Assembly (NCBI RefSeq): GCF_026130545.1
Contig: NZ_JAMOIM010000010.1
Span: 151,363-215,362 of the forward strand
Direction: 5' to 3'
Length of the DNA: 64,000 bases
Source of the DNA: Lichenifustis flavocetrariae
Lineage (GTDB): Bacteria; Pseudomonadota; Alphaproteobacteria; Rhizobiales; Beijerinckiaceae
Position 1 is the stretch's first letter. Each line of letters opens with the position of its first letter. A model generated the notes under the pieces. It was not told the DNA's origin, did not search any database, and saw nothing but the letters and a program-made list of their open reading frames with translations. The position numbers were made by a program, and so were the translations under genes. Below are positions 44,082-51,886 of the stretch, piece after piece.

Positions 44082-44486
44082 TGCACCGTGGTCAGGCCCC
44101 TACGGCGTTGACCAGAAGAAAAAAAGTCCGATCAGGACGGGCATGGAGCACGCCGGCGGGTTGGGGAAGTGCGCTGGAGGCGAACGATCCGGGTTGATTG
44201 CCCACCCGCAAGATGTCGAAACCGACAATTCCGATCGAACGTAGTCTCCCGAACGAAAGGAGCCGCCCCAAGGGGCGGCCCAAGTCTAGGGAGGAAACGC
44301 CCAAGGAGGGCATGCAACCAAGAAGTTGCGACGCGACCATGCGGCTTGCCTCGCGTAATGGCAACCTCGTTACCCTGAAATACGCGCTCCAAAAATGGAT
44401 GTCGGGAAGTCGAATTAAGAATCGAAATGATCGAACCATTTCGGACATTGGCGATTGGCCGTGCATAGCTGCACGCGAGGTCTCCC
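44082..44486. other. No recognisable gene
   Basis: Lies between the glycosyltransferase fragment and a small intact gene. I see no domain, strong hairpin or repeat. The base composition is lower in G+C around 44380-44430 than in surrounding genes, which suggests foreign or decayed DNA. Confidence 0.35.
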
Positions 44487-44735
44487 ATGTTCTTCCCTTG
44501 GTATGCGTCGATGATGCTGGCGATCGAGTCCAACGGCGTCATCGCGCTGCGCCTGACCACGATGGCCTTCGGCGGGAGCGCCGCCCGGCACGAAGCCCTG
44601 CTCATGGTGCCGGAGAAGGTCGCCGCCTCCATCGAGGCGGCCACGACGCTCCTGACCGGCGGATCGACGAGGAGCGTGGTGGACCGCTATCGCGAGCACG
44701 TCCAGGCCAACTCTGCTCGCCTGTTGGCCGGCTGA
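44487..44735 (+). CDS. Small conserved-looking hypothetical protein (82 residues)
   Basis: MFFPWYASMMLAIESNGVIA is followed by GGSAARHEALLMVPEKVAAS and SVVDRYREHVQANSARLLAG, an almost entirely helical sequence without signal or membrane segment. Small proteins of this kind occur in Hyphomicrobiales genomes; I know of no assigned function. The pattern of helix heptads is loosely phasin-like. Its start has no strong binding site. It stands alone between a decayed region and a LysR gene. Confidence 0.6.
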   Translation: MFFPWYASMMLAIESNGVIALRLTTMAFGGSAARHEALLMVPEKVAASIEAATTLLTGGSTRSVVDRYREHVQANSARLLAG

Positions 44736-44871
44736 CGCGCTATCGACCGCCATTTCGTCCCCAGCCGGATGAGCGGCAGGCCTGGAGTTCCTCCAAACCG
44801 CAATCGGGGCGCGTGTCGACGCTGAGACGGACCTTTTGACCAGTTTGCCGGCCCTCTGTCGTGGACCTTCG

Positions 44872-45768
44872 TCAGTCCGCCGGAGACAGCCTTGGCGCCT
44901 GGGCCCGAATGCCCTCGGTGATGTGCGTGAGAACGGCCCTGATCCTCGCGTTGCGACGGTTGTCCTTGTGGGCGACCAGCCAGATGTCCGTGTCCGGTAC
45001 CGGGGATGGTGTTGCGACGCGCCTCAAGCCTGCTTCAGGATCTGCCCGAAAACGGGCGAGACACGCCAGTCCGGCCCCGTGAAGGGTCCCGATCACCGCC
45101 GCCTCATGACCGGCGGTCTGCAAGGATATGCGGGAGCGTGGGGCGAGAGAGGCGAGCCAGTTCGTCTGGTCGGAGTCCTGGAGATCGTCGAGCTGCGCCA
45201 CGATGTGGTGCCCCGGGCATCCCGCCTCGAAGTCCATCTCGCCGTGCGTCTTGAGGTAGCCGGGGCTGGCATACAGGCCGAAGGCCATGCTGCCGATCTT
45301 GCGGACGACGAGGTCGTGCTGGGTCGACGGCTTGAGCCGGACAGAGACGTCCGCCTCCCGCATCGACAGGCTCAGCTCCCTCGCGTCCGGGATCAATTCC
45401 ACCATGATGTCCGGGTGCTTGACGTGCATCTCGGCGAGGCATGGCGCGAGGACGTGATTGGCGACGCTCTCGGCGCAGGTGACGCGGACGGAGCCTGCCA
45501 GCCGCGCGTCACGGCCGCCGACCTCGCGTTCGAGCGCCAACGATCCGGTCTCGAAACGCTCCGCTTCCCTGCGGACCCGCTCCCCCGCCAAGGTGACGAC
45601 GTACCCGTCAGGCGTTCGATTCAGGAGACGGACGCCCAGGCTGGTTTCCAGGGACGCCAGTCGACGTCCGACCGTGGACTGTGCCACGCGAAGTTCCTTG
45701 GCCGCAGCCATCAGGTTTCCGTGTCGGGCAGTGGAAAGGAAAAAGCGGAGATCATCCCAGTCGAGCAT
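44872..45768 (-). CDS. LysR-family transcriptional regulator
   Basis: 298 residues from ATG at 45768 (MLDWDDLRFFLSTARHGNLM); the frame is open upstream but family members begin here. The helix-turn-helix continues AAAKELRVAQSTVGRRLASL, with the effector domain from about residue 90. Members of this group often control nearby oxidoreductases, but none is divergent here; the next gene is the ParD-like gene at 46024 across 255 bases. A target cannot be named. Confidence 0.9.
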   Translation of the reverse strand: MLDWDDLRFFLSTARHGNLMAAAKELRVAQSTVGRRLASLETSLGVRLLNRTPDGYVVTLAGERVRREAERFETGSLALEREVGGRDARLAGSVRVTCAESVANHVLAPCLAEMHVKHPDIMVELIPDARELSLSMREADVSVRLKPSTQHDLVVRKIGSMAFGLYASPGYLKTHGEMDFEAGCPGHHIVAQLDDLQDSDQTNWLASLAPRSRISLQTAGHEAAVIGTLHGAGLACLARFRADPEAGLRRVATPSPVPDTDIWLVAHKDNRRNARIRAVLTHITEGIRAQAPRLSPAD

Positions 45769-46023
45769 CGCCGTCAGTCCAGCGTCATTGAACTCGATCA
45801 ACGCCTTCTTCGTGGTTCGTTGATCGAGACGCCAGATCGGTAGGCCCGGCACCTGCCCATGCAGTCCAAGTTATTCCAGCAGCATGGGGCGATCAATCCG
45901 CTGAAGACCGGCGAGTGCAAATACGCATTCCGACTATGCGGATATATGCGGCCGAACGGGCATGGCGAGCCTTGTGACATTGCTTGGCACAGGTCCAGAT
46001 GAACTCCCGAGGGGCCGCCATCC

Positions 46024-46230
46024 ATGCCGACACGCAAGACCATGAACGTTTCGATCACGCCCGAGCTTGAGCGTTCGGTTTCCGCCCGGATCGCCACCGG
46101 CCGCTACCGTACGGCGAGCGAGGTCGTCCGCGCCGCCCTGCGGATGCTCGACCGGGAAGAGCCGCTGGATGGCACCCGTCCTCCTGCGCAACATGGCGAA
46201 AGGGATCACCATGCCGGACCAGGCCAATAA
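46024..46230 (+). CDS. ParD-like ribbon-helix-helix protein overlapping a sensor kinase gene (no toxin)
   Basis: 68 residues: MPTRKTMNVSITPELERSVS and GRYRTASEVVRAALRMLDRE make a clear ParD N-terminal domain. The rest (PLDGTRPPAQHGERDHHAGP) does not look like the toxin-binding helix. The gene overlaps the kinase start at 46211 by about 20 bases in another frame, so translation is likely linked. No ParE gene is near. This is the second such pair in the window (see 37569). Confidence 0.65.
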   Translation: MPTRKTMNVSITPELERSVSARIATGRYRTASEVVRAALRMLDREEPLDGTRPPAQHGERDHHAGPGQ

Positions 46231-47251
46231 GTCCGGTGAGCAGAAGGTCGCCGAGTCCGACGTCGAAGAATTTCGTGAAAACCTTGGTCCCTTCGTCGTC
46301 GCCGCCGAGACGACGCGCATGCCGATGGTGTTCTCCAACGCCAAGGTGCCGGACAATCCGATCGTCTTTGTCAACCAGGCCTTCCTCGACCTGACGGGGT
46401 ACGACGAGCAGGAGGTGCTCGGCCAGAAGTTCGACTTCCTCATCCAACAAGGGACCGACCCCGAGGCGTTGACCGAGATTCGGACGGCCTTCGAAGGCGG
46501 CCGCGACCTCGAAACGCCGGTCCGCTTCCGCCGCAAGGACGGCGACGCGATCTGGGTCACCGTCTTCATCACGCCGGTGCGGGACGACGCCGGCGCCATC
46601 GTGCAGCACTTCGCTTCCTTCGTGGACGTGACGCGGCACAAGCGCGAAGAGGAGCGGCTTCGGCTCCTGCTCGACGAACTCAACCATAGGACCCAGAACA
46701 CGCTCGCGACCGTCCTGGCGATCGCCGGGCAGACGTTGCGCGGCATGGCGGAAGAGCGGACCATCGACGCCTTCGAGGGGCGCATCCTCGCGCTGTCGAA
46801 CACCCACAGCCTCCTCGGCACCGAGGATTGGGACAGGGTCGAATTACGGGACGTCCTCGACCGGACGCTGGAGACCCTTGGGTTGGGGGAGCGCGTCACG
46901 ATCGAGGGGGACAAGGTCCCCCTCCGGCCGAAGGAGGCGTTGACCCTCACCCTGGCCTTCCATGAGCTGGCCATCAACGCCGTGGCCTATGGGGCGCTCT
47001 CGACCCGGGCCGGCGGGAAGGTCGACGTCTTTTGGCGGATCGAAGCTCCGCCGCAAGGCGATCGAATCCGGTTGCGTTGGCGCGAGAGCGCCGGCCCCCC
47101 CGTGACCCCGCCTTCCTTCAAGGGCTTCGGCCGGCGCCTGATCGAGGGTGGCTTGGCGCAGGACCTGAACGGGGAGGTCCGCCTCGCTTTCGAGGCCACG
47201 GGGGTCACGTGCGAGATCGTGATGCCCATTTCGCAAGGGACCGATACATGA
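46211..47251 (+). CDS. Cysteine-less LOV-like sensor HWE histidine kinase
   Basis: 346 residues from ATG at 46211 (MPDQANKSGEQKVAESDVEE), with AAAGGGATC just upstream. The PAS domain has LOV traits: NPIVFVNQAFLDLTGYDEQE, then GQKFDFLIQQGTDPEAL, where the photoactive Cys of GRNCRFLQ is Phe, so no flavin-thiol adduct can form. The HWE H-box is LLDELNHRTQNTLATV (His159), with the ATPase part (AFHELAINAVAYGALS) after it. The stop overlaps the next kinase gene (ATGA). It may sense redox or bind another ligand. Confidence 0.88.
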   Translation: MPDQANKSGEQKVAESDVEEFRENLGPFVVAAETTRMPMVFSNAKVPDNPIVFVNQAFLDLTGYDEQEVLGQKFDFLIQQGTDPEALTEIRTAFEGGRDLETPVRFRRKDGDAIWVTVFITPVRDDAGAIVQHFASFVDVTRHKREEERLRLLLDELNHRTQNTLATVLAIAGQTLRGMAEERTIDAFEGRILALSNTHSLLGTEDWDRVELRDVLDRTLETLGLGERVTIEGDKVPLRPKEALTLTLAFHELAINAVAYGALSTRAGGKVDVFWRIEAPPQGDRIRLRWRESAGPPVTPPSFKGFGRRLIEGGLAQDLNGEVRLAFEATGVTCEIVMPISQGTDT

Positions 47252-48627
47252 GCCGTGTCGGAGAGCTTTCCGGCCGGCGCATCCTCGTCGTCGAGGACGA
47301 GGTGATGGTCGCGTGGATGTTGGAGGACATGCTGGGTCAGCTCGGCTGCGCGGTCGTCGGGCCGGCGGCGCGCGTCGACCAGGCGCTGGCGATCCTCGGT
47401 TCCGAGGAGGTCGACGCGGCGGTGCTCGACGTGAACCTCAACGGCGAGAAGTGCTACCCGATCGCGGATGCGCTGACGGCGCGGGGCGTGCCGTTCGTCT
47501 TCTCGACAGGCTACGGGAGGAAGGGCCTGAAGGAGGCGTACCTCGAACGCCCCATGCTGCAAAAGCCGTTCAAGCGTTCGATGCTAGGCGATGTCCTGGG
47601 AACGTTGCTGATCCACGGTGATCGCGAGGAGCCGGAAAAGAGGACGGCTCCGGCGGTTTGGGACGCGAACCGCCTGCGGATCGCCACCGAGGCCGCCGGC
47701 GTGGCCCTGTGGTCGTGGAACGTCGACACCGACGCGATCTACATGGACGAGCGCGCGCACGGCCTATGGGGCGTCCCGCTCGGACCGGTCACGTTCGAGG
47801 ACCTGTCCGCACATATCCATCCGGAGGACCTCGACAGGGTCAGGGCCGCGTTCGCGTCGACGAGGGAAGTGCTGGGCGCCTACGAGATCGACTTCCGCAT
47901 CCTTCACGGAAAGGAGGTGCGATGGGTCTCCGCCCGGGGACGGGGCGACGACCAGGGGATCGTCGGTCGCCTGATGTTCGGGGTCTTCCTCGACGTCACC
48001 GAGCGCAAGATGGCCGAGGAGGCGCGCGAGATGATCGCGGGCGAGATGGGGCACCGGGTCAAGAACCTGTTCACGATCGCGTCCGCCCTGACCGTGATCT
48101 CCGAACGCTCGACGTCGACGACGAAGGAGATGTCGAAGGATCTCAGGCTGAGGCTGGCCGCCCTCGACCGCGCCCACGATCTCGTCCGGCCGGTCCTGGG
48201 CGATCCGAAAAGGGCCGCCCAACTCGGCGACCTGCTCGCGGTGCTGCTGGCCCCCTATGCCGGCGGCGGGCTCGACGGGGAGCGCGTCCGTATCGACGTA
48301 CCGGAGTTGCTCGTCGGCGAGGCCTCGGCCACGACGCTGGCCCTCGTCGTCCACGAACTGGCGACGAACTCGATCAAGTACGGATCCCTTTCGACCGCGA
48401 CCGGGACGCTCGACGTTTCCTGCGTCGGCGACGACCACGGGGCGGCGGTCACCTGGAGGGAACGGGGCGGCCCCGAAGTGTCGCCTCCGAACGGGCACGC
48501 CGGCTTCGGCAGCCGCCTGATGACCAATGCCGTGGCGGGCCAACTCGGCGGCACCATCGTCTTCGAATGGCTTTCCGAGGGCGTCACGGTCGTCCTGAGG
48601 ACCAGCAGGGCCAGGCTCGGAGGGTGA
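47248..48627 (+). CDS. Receiver-PAS-HWE histidine kinase
   Basis: 459 residues from ATG at 47248, overlapping the upstream kinase stop. The order is unusual: a receiver domain first (RRILVVEDEVMVAWMLEDML, Asp61 in AAVLDVNLNGEK), then a PAS domain (VALWSWNVDTDAIYMDERAH, about 155-255), and an HWE kinase core with His269 in GEMGHRVKNLFTIASAL and VVHELATNSIKYGSLS. The receiver may be phosphorylated by the first kinase, giving a small phosphorelay. The cognate output is unknown. Confidence 0.9.
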   Translation: MSRVGELSGRRILVVEDEVMVAWMLEDMLGQLGCAVVGPAARVDQALAILGSEEVDAAVLDVNLNGEKCYPIADALTARGVPFVFSTGYGRKGLKEAYLERPMLQKPFKRSMLGDVLGTLLIHGDREEPEKRTAPAVWDANRLRIATEAAGVALWSWNVDTDAIYMDERAHGLWGVPLGPVTFEDLSAHIHPEDLDRVRAAFASTREVLGAYEIDFRILHGKEVRWVSARGRGDDQGIVGRLMFGVFLDVTERKMAEEAREMIAGEMGHRVKNLFTIASALTVISERSTSTTKEMSKDLRLRLAALDRAHDLVRPVLGDPKRAAQLGDLLAVLLAPYAGGGLDGERVRIDVPELLVGEASATTLALVVHELATNSIKYGSLSTATGTLDVSCVGDDHGAAVTWRERGGPEVSPPNGHAGFGSRLMTNAVAGQLGGTIVFEWLSEGVTVVLRTSRARLGG

Positions 48628-48757
48628 CGGTTCGCGACGCCTGCAACCTTCGGTTCGTGGATGTCGTATCCGATGTGGGACTGGCGTGCTTCGATCGACC
48701 GAGACGATGGCGTCGGCGCTCGACGTTCCGTTCTCCCGCAAAACACGAAAGCCAAAG

Positions 48758-49018
48758 ATGACGAGGAACATCCCGATCGCGGCGATCGCGGCCTGCCTGC
48801 TGCTTCCGTCACATTCCCCCGCGCAGGCCGCCGAGAACAAGTATCAGGTGACGGATGCCGAGCAGGCCGCGTGCGGTCCCGACGTCATCAGCCTTTGCGG
48901 CAATGCCGGGGAAGACGAGGACAAGATACTGACTTGCATGAAGGGCAAGCGCGCCGACTTGAGCGCGGAATGTCGTGTCGTGTTCGACGAATGCCTACTT
49001 CGCAGAGGGCTGCGGTAA
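48758..49018 (+). CDS. Small secreted cysteine-rich protein
   Basis: 86 residues from ATG at 48758 (MTRNIPIAAIAACLLLPSHS), a Sec signal with cleavage near SPAQAAENK. The mature part has the cysteine-rich repeat pattern found in secreted alphaproteobacterial proteins: ACGPDVISLCGNAGEDEDKI, LTCMKGKRADLSAECRVVF and DECLLR, six cysteines. It is probably disulfide-bonded in the periplasm. No catalytic motif is present, although some homologues are labelled phosphodiesterase without clear reason. A perfect inverted repeat ends the gene. Confidence 0.75.
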   Translation: MTRNIPIAAIAACLLLPSHSPAQAAENKYQVTDAEQAACGPDVISLCGNAGEDEDKILTCMKGKRADLSAECRVVFDECLLRRGLR

Positions 49019-49073
49019 GGCGGCGTGATCGGCCTTGTCGTGCCCGGCTGGGGGGAACACCGGGCCTGAACAC

Positions 49074-49105
49074 GTCGAAGCCGAGGCAGATGCCTCGGCT
49101 TCGAC
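49074..49105. terminator. Perfect 15-base inverted repeat, bidirectional terminator type
   Basis: GTCGAAGCCGAGGCA (49074-49088) and TGCCTCGGCTTCGAC (49091-49105) are exact inverted arms with GA between. It lies between the convergent Cys-rich gene and the Met/His-rich gene and probably ends both transcripts. The stem is long and has no T run. Confidence 0.8.
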
Positions 49106-49157
49106 CGCTCTTCCCGATCGCCGAGGCGCTCCGGCTCACGGAGCGCCTCGCTCGGCT

Positions 49158-49340
49158 TCACATGCGATGCATCATCTTCCTGTGCATCATCATCTTCTTA
49201 TGCATCATCATTTTGCCGTGCATCATGTGGTGATGCATCATCGGCTTCTTCATCATCTGCGCGGACGCCGGCGCGACGACGGCGCCGAGCGAGCAGGCGA
49301 TGGCCGCGCACGCGACGATCAGGCTCTTGGTCTTGGTCAT
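49158..49340 (-). CDS. Tiny exported Met/His-rich protein, probable metal-binding
   Basis: 60 residues from ATG at 49340. MTKTKSLIVACAAIACSLGA is a signal peptide with cleavage near ASAQMMKK. The mature 21 or so residues consist of Met, His and Lys only apart from one Pro, one Gly and Arg (for example MMHHHMMHGKMMMHKKMMMH). Such Met/His clusters bind copper(I) or silver and are known from copper-export and copper-trafficking proteins. I infer a periplasmic copper buffer; no copper pump lies nearby. It follows the ferritin-like pair on the same strand. Confidence 0.72.
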   Translation of the reverse strand: MTKTKSLIVACAAIACSLGAVVAPASAQMMKKPMMHHHMMHGKMMMHKKMMMHRKMMHRM

Positions 49341-49372
49341 GGTTGTTCTCCTGTTGTACCTTCGAAGCGGGA

Positions 49373-50029
49373 TCATCCCGCGATGAACGGACCTGCGATG
49401 GCGAGGACCTGGGCCTTGCTGAGCGGCTTGTCGAAGGCGCCCGTCCAGGGCTTCTGCTTGCGAAGAAGTCGGACCGAAGCCGCGTGCCGGGCCTCGACCG
49501 AATGGATCTCCAGGGCCGTCGTGAGCAGCTTGCCGCCGCCGACGAGATTGGGCGCCTGGCCTTTGTAGGCCGCGACGCCGGTGTCCTCCAACGCCTGCGA
49601 CACGGCCGCGAACGTCTTGAAGTTCGTGAACACGTCGCGGTACTTGCCGCGTGCCGTGAAGTCGAACTGGGGCTTGGCGACCGCCGCCCCTCCGAGCACC
49701 GATTGCAGCAAGGCGACGTGCGCGGTTTCGTGTTGGCTGATGGTCTGGAACGTGCCGCCGGCGTAGTCCGGGATAAGCCCGCCCTGGGCCAGCGCCGTCC
49801 GGTAGAACTCGTCTTCCAGGTATTCGAGCGTGAGCGCGAAATTGAGGATGTCCGCGACCTGCTGCGGCACCTGCGCGAACGCCTGGGAGGAGACGGCGGC
49901 AAGCATCAAAGGGGCGGTTGCGAGGGCGCCCAGCTTGACGGCTGCGCCGGCGAAGAGGTCACGTCGATTGGTCAGCCGGTTGGACAGGTCGGGATCGATC
50001 CCGTCGAGAATGGCAATGTCGTGGGACAT
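49373..50029 (-). CDS. Tat-exported ferritin-like protein
   Basis: 218 residues. A twin-arginine-type N-terminus (LTNRRDLFAGAAVKLGALAT) leads a hydrophobic segment ending SSQAFAQ. The mature part is a four-helix ferritin-like domain with likely iron ligands in LNFALTLEYLEDEFYRTALA, FQTISQHETAHVALLQS and ALEIHSVEARHAASVRL. Relatives are found in desiccation or stress gene sets. A similar protein is encoded immediately upstream; they read in the same direction. Confidence 0.82.
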   Translation of the reverse strand: MSHDIAILDGIDPDLSNRLTNRRDLFAGAAVKLGALATAPLMLAAVSSQAFAQVPQQVADILNFALTLEYLEDEFYRTALAQGGLIPDYAGGTFQTISQHETAHVALLQSVLGGAAVAKPQFDFTARGKYRDVFTNFKTFAAVSQALEDTGVAAYKGQAPNLVGGGKLLTTALEIHSVEARHAASVRLLRKQKPWTGAFDKPLSKAQVLAIAGPFIAG

Positions 50030-50052
50030 CGTTGGACTCCTTGGGGAGGGGA

Positions 50053-50721
50053 TCAGGGAAGTTGCGAGGCGGTGACGGGCGTCGCGATGAATGGCGCCGC
50101 CATCGGCAGGACCTGCGAGGGCAGCAGCGCCTGATCGAGCCCGTTCTGATCGACAGGTCCGAAGTCGCCGAGTATGGCGTGGATCGTGGCCGCATGCCGG
50201 GCTTCCACCGAGACGATGGAGCCGGCCGCAGCGAGGATCTTCGGGCTCTGGATCGCGGCACCGCCGCCGTTGTAGGCCGCGACCCCGAGGTCCTCGAACG
50301 TGGCGGCGGTACCGAGGACCGAAGCCTTGCTGGAGAAGTCGACCGCCGAGAAGTTTGGCGTCAGGTCCGGGATGCGGTTTCCGCCGAGCGTGCGGGCGAA
50401 GAACGTGCGGTGGGCGATCTCATGGGCCTTGATGTCCTGGAGGAGCGAACGCTCTCCCCGAGTCATGCCGCCGTAGGGCGAGGCGAGGACCTGCGTGTAG
50501 AACGCCGCTTCGAGCTGCTCCAGCGCGTAGGCGTAGTTCAGGATGCCGAGATCCCCCGCTCCGAGGTCGACCCCCGCCTGGGCGAACGCCCGGCTAAGCC
50601 TCAGGCCCGGCACGTCGACGCCGAAGGCTACGGCGGCCACGGCGGTGGCGCCGGCCCACTTCAGGATGGAACGACGGGAATTGCTCCCATGGTTAGGTTT
50701 GTTTCGGTCTATGCTGGTCAT
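50053..50721 (-). CDS. Tat-exported ferritin-like protein (second copy)
   Basis: 222 residues from ATG at 50721, with GGGAG before it. The Tat motif is NSRRSILKWAGATAVAAVAF, cleaved after RAFAQ. The four helices carry the same ligand pattern as the neighbour: LNYAYALEQLEAAFYTQVLA, IKAHEIAHRTFFAR and SIVSVEARHAATIHAILG. It starts the operon that continues with the second ferritin-like gene (23-base gap) and the Met/His-rich gene. Probably stores or handles metal, or protects against oxidants, in the periplasm. Confidence 0.82.
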   Translation of the reverse strand: MTSIDRNKPNHGSNSRRSILKWAGATAVAAVAFGVDVPGLRLSRAFAQAGVDLGAGDLGILNYAYALEQLEAAFYTQVLASPYGGMTRGERSLLQDIKAHEIAHRTFFARTLGGNRIPDLTPNFSAVDFSSKASVLGTAATFEDLGVAAYNGGGAAIQSPKILAAAGSIVSVEARHAATIHAILGDFGPVDQNGLDQALLPSQVLPMAAPFIATPVTASQLP

Positions 50722-50998
50722 ACCGTCTCCCATGTCGCTATTCAGCCTCCGGTAAGCGGCTGATTTGCACTGCTTTTTAAGTACGCGGGAATCGACGGCT
50801 GGATGCGTCGCAAGGTGATTCCAATTTCGCGTTCCCGCTATGCGTAAATTTACCGTCACGATTCAACGACGCCGTGCGTCGTCTACCGGTCCGGGCGGAA
50901 TCCGCAACGGAAGTCGGAACGTGCCGACCGGCGGCCTTCGGCGATCTTCTCCGTCGAGCCTTCGACCCTCTCGGAAAGACGAAGCGATCGGAACCTCG

Positions 50999-51886
50999 AT
51001 GTCATCGGCCGAAACGGAGCTGGACGATCCCGTCGTGGCGAACGACGACGCCGTCCCGAAAGGGAAGGAGCAACGTCTCGTCACGTTGCTGAAGCGCCAC
51101 AGCGTCGTGGTCCGGGTGACGCATTGGATCACCGTCCTGTGCCTCACCATGCTGCTGATGAGCGGCCTCCAGATCTTCAACGCGCGACCGCAGCTCGACT
51201 TCGGCATCAAGACCGACTTCGACCACCCGCCCGTCGCCATCGATTCCGACAAGGTCGACGGCCGGGCGCGCGGGTACGTGCGCATCGGGGAGCATCGCTT
51301 CGACACGACCGGCGTCCTCGGCCTGTCGACCTTCGAGGGCAAGCCTGCCGAGCGGGCGTTCCCCTCCTGGGCCACGCTGCCGGGCGAACAGGACCTGGGC
51401 ACGGGACGGGCGATCCACTTCGTGTTCGCTTGGCTGTTCGTCGCCAACGGGCTTGTCTACCTCGTCTGGGGCTTCGCGACCCGCCACTTCCGCCGTGACT
51501 TCCTTCCGAGCCGAACCCAATGGCGGCACATCGGCGGCGAGATCCTCGACCATGCGCGGCTACGCTTTCCCCAAGGGGAGAAGGCCCGGCAGTACAACGC
51601 CATCCAGAAGATCACCTATTTCTCGGTCGTCTTCGTCCTGCTGCCGCTCCTGGTCGTGGCGGGTTGGACCATGTCGCCGGGTCTGGATGCCGCCTTCCCC
51701 TTCCTTCTGCACGTCTTCGGTGGACGCCAGACGGCCCGGTCGGTCCACTTCCTCGCGGCGTTCGGGGTGGTGCTGTTCGTGGTCGTCCACGTGGCCTTGG
51801 TTCTTCTGTCCGGCCTCTTCAACAATATGCGCTCGATGGTCACGGGCTGGTACGACATCGGGCAGGAGCGCGGGACCCATGGTTGA
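50999..51886 (+). CDS. Cytochrome b561-type membrane protein, partner of the next molybdoenzyme
   Basis: 295 residues from ATG at 50999 (MSSAETELDD); earlier ATG lacks support. The cytochrome b/b6 core has four helices with heme-ligand histidines in VTHWITVLCLTMLLMSG, RAIHFVFAWLFVANG, AGWTMSPGLDA region, and TARSVHFLAAFGVVLFVVVH. The gene overlaps the next by eight bases, so they act together: this subunit would take electrons from, or give them to, the periplasmic molybdenum protein. The arrangement parallels YedYZ/MsrPQ, though this b subunit is larger. Confidence 0.85.
   Translation: MSSAETELDDPVVANDDAVPKGKEQRLVTLLKRHSVVVRVTHWITVLCLTMLLMSGLQIFNARPQLDFGIKTDFDHPPVAIDSDKVDGRARGYVRIGEHRFDTTGVLGLSTFEGKPAERAFPSWATLPGEQDLGTGRAIHFVFAWLFVANGLVYLVWGFATRHFRRDFLPSRTQWRHIGGEILDHARLRFPQGEKARQYNAIQKITYFSVVFVLLPLLVVAGWTMSPGLDAAFPFLLHVFGGRQTARSVHFLAAFGVVLFVVVHVALVLLSGLFNNMRSMVTGWYDIGQERGTHG

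Noticed and set aside
47658..48761. A 367-codon frame overlapping the receiver-PAS-HWE kinase in another frame
   Set aside because: Arg/Gly-rich shadow; the kinase frame contains all motifs.
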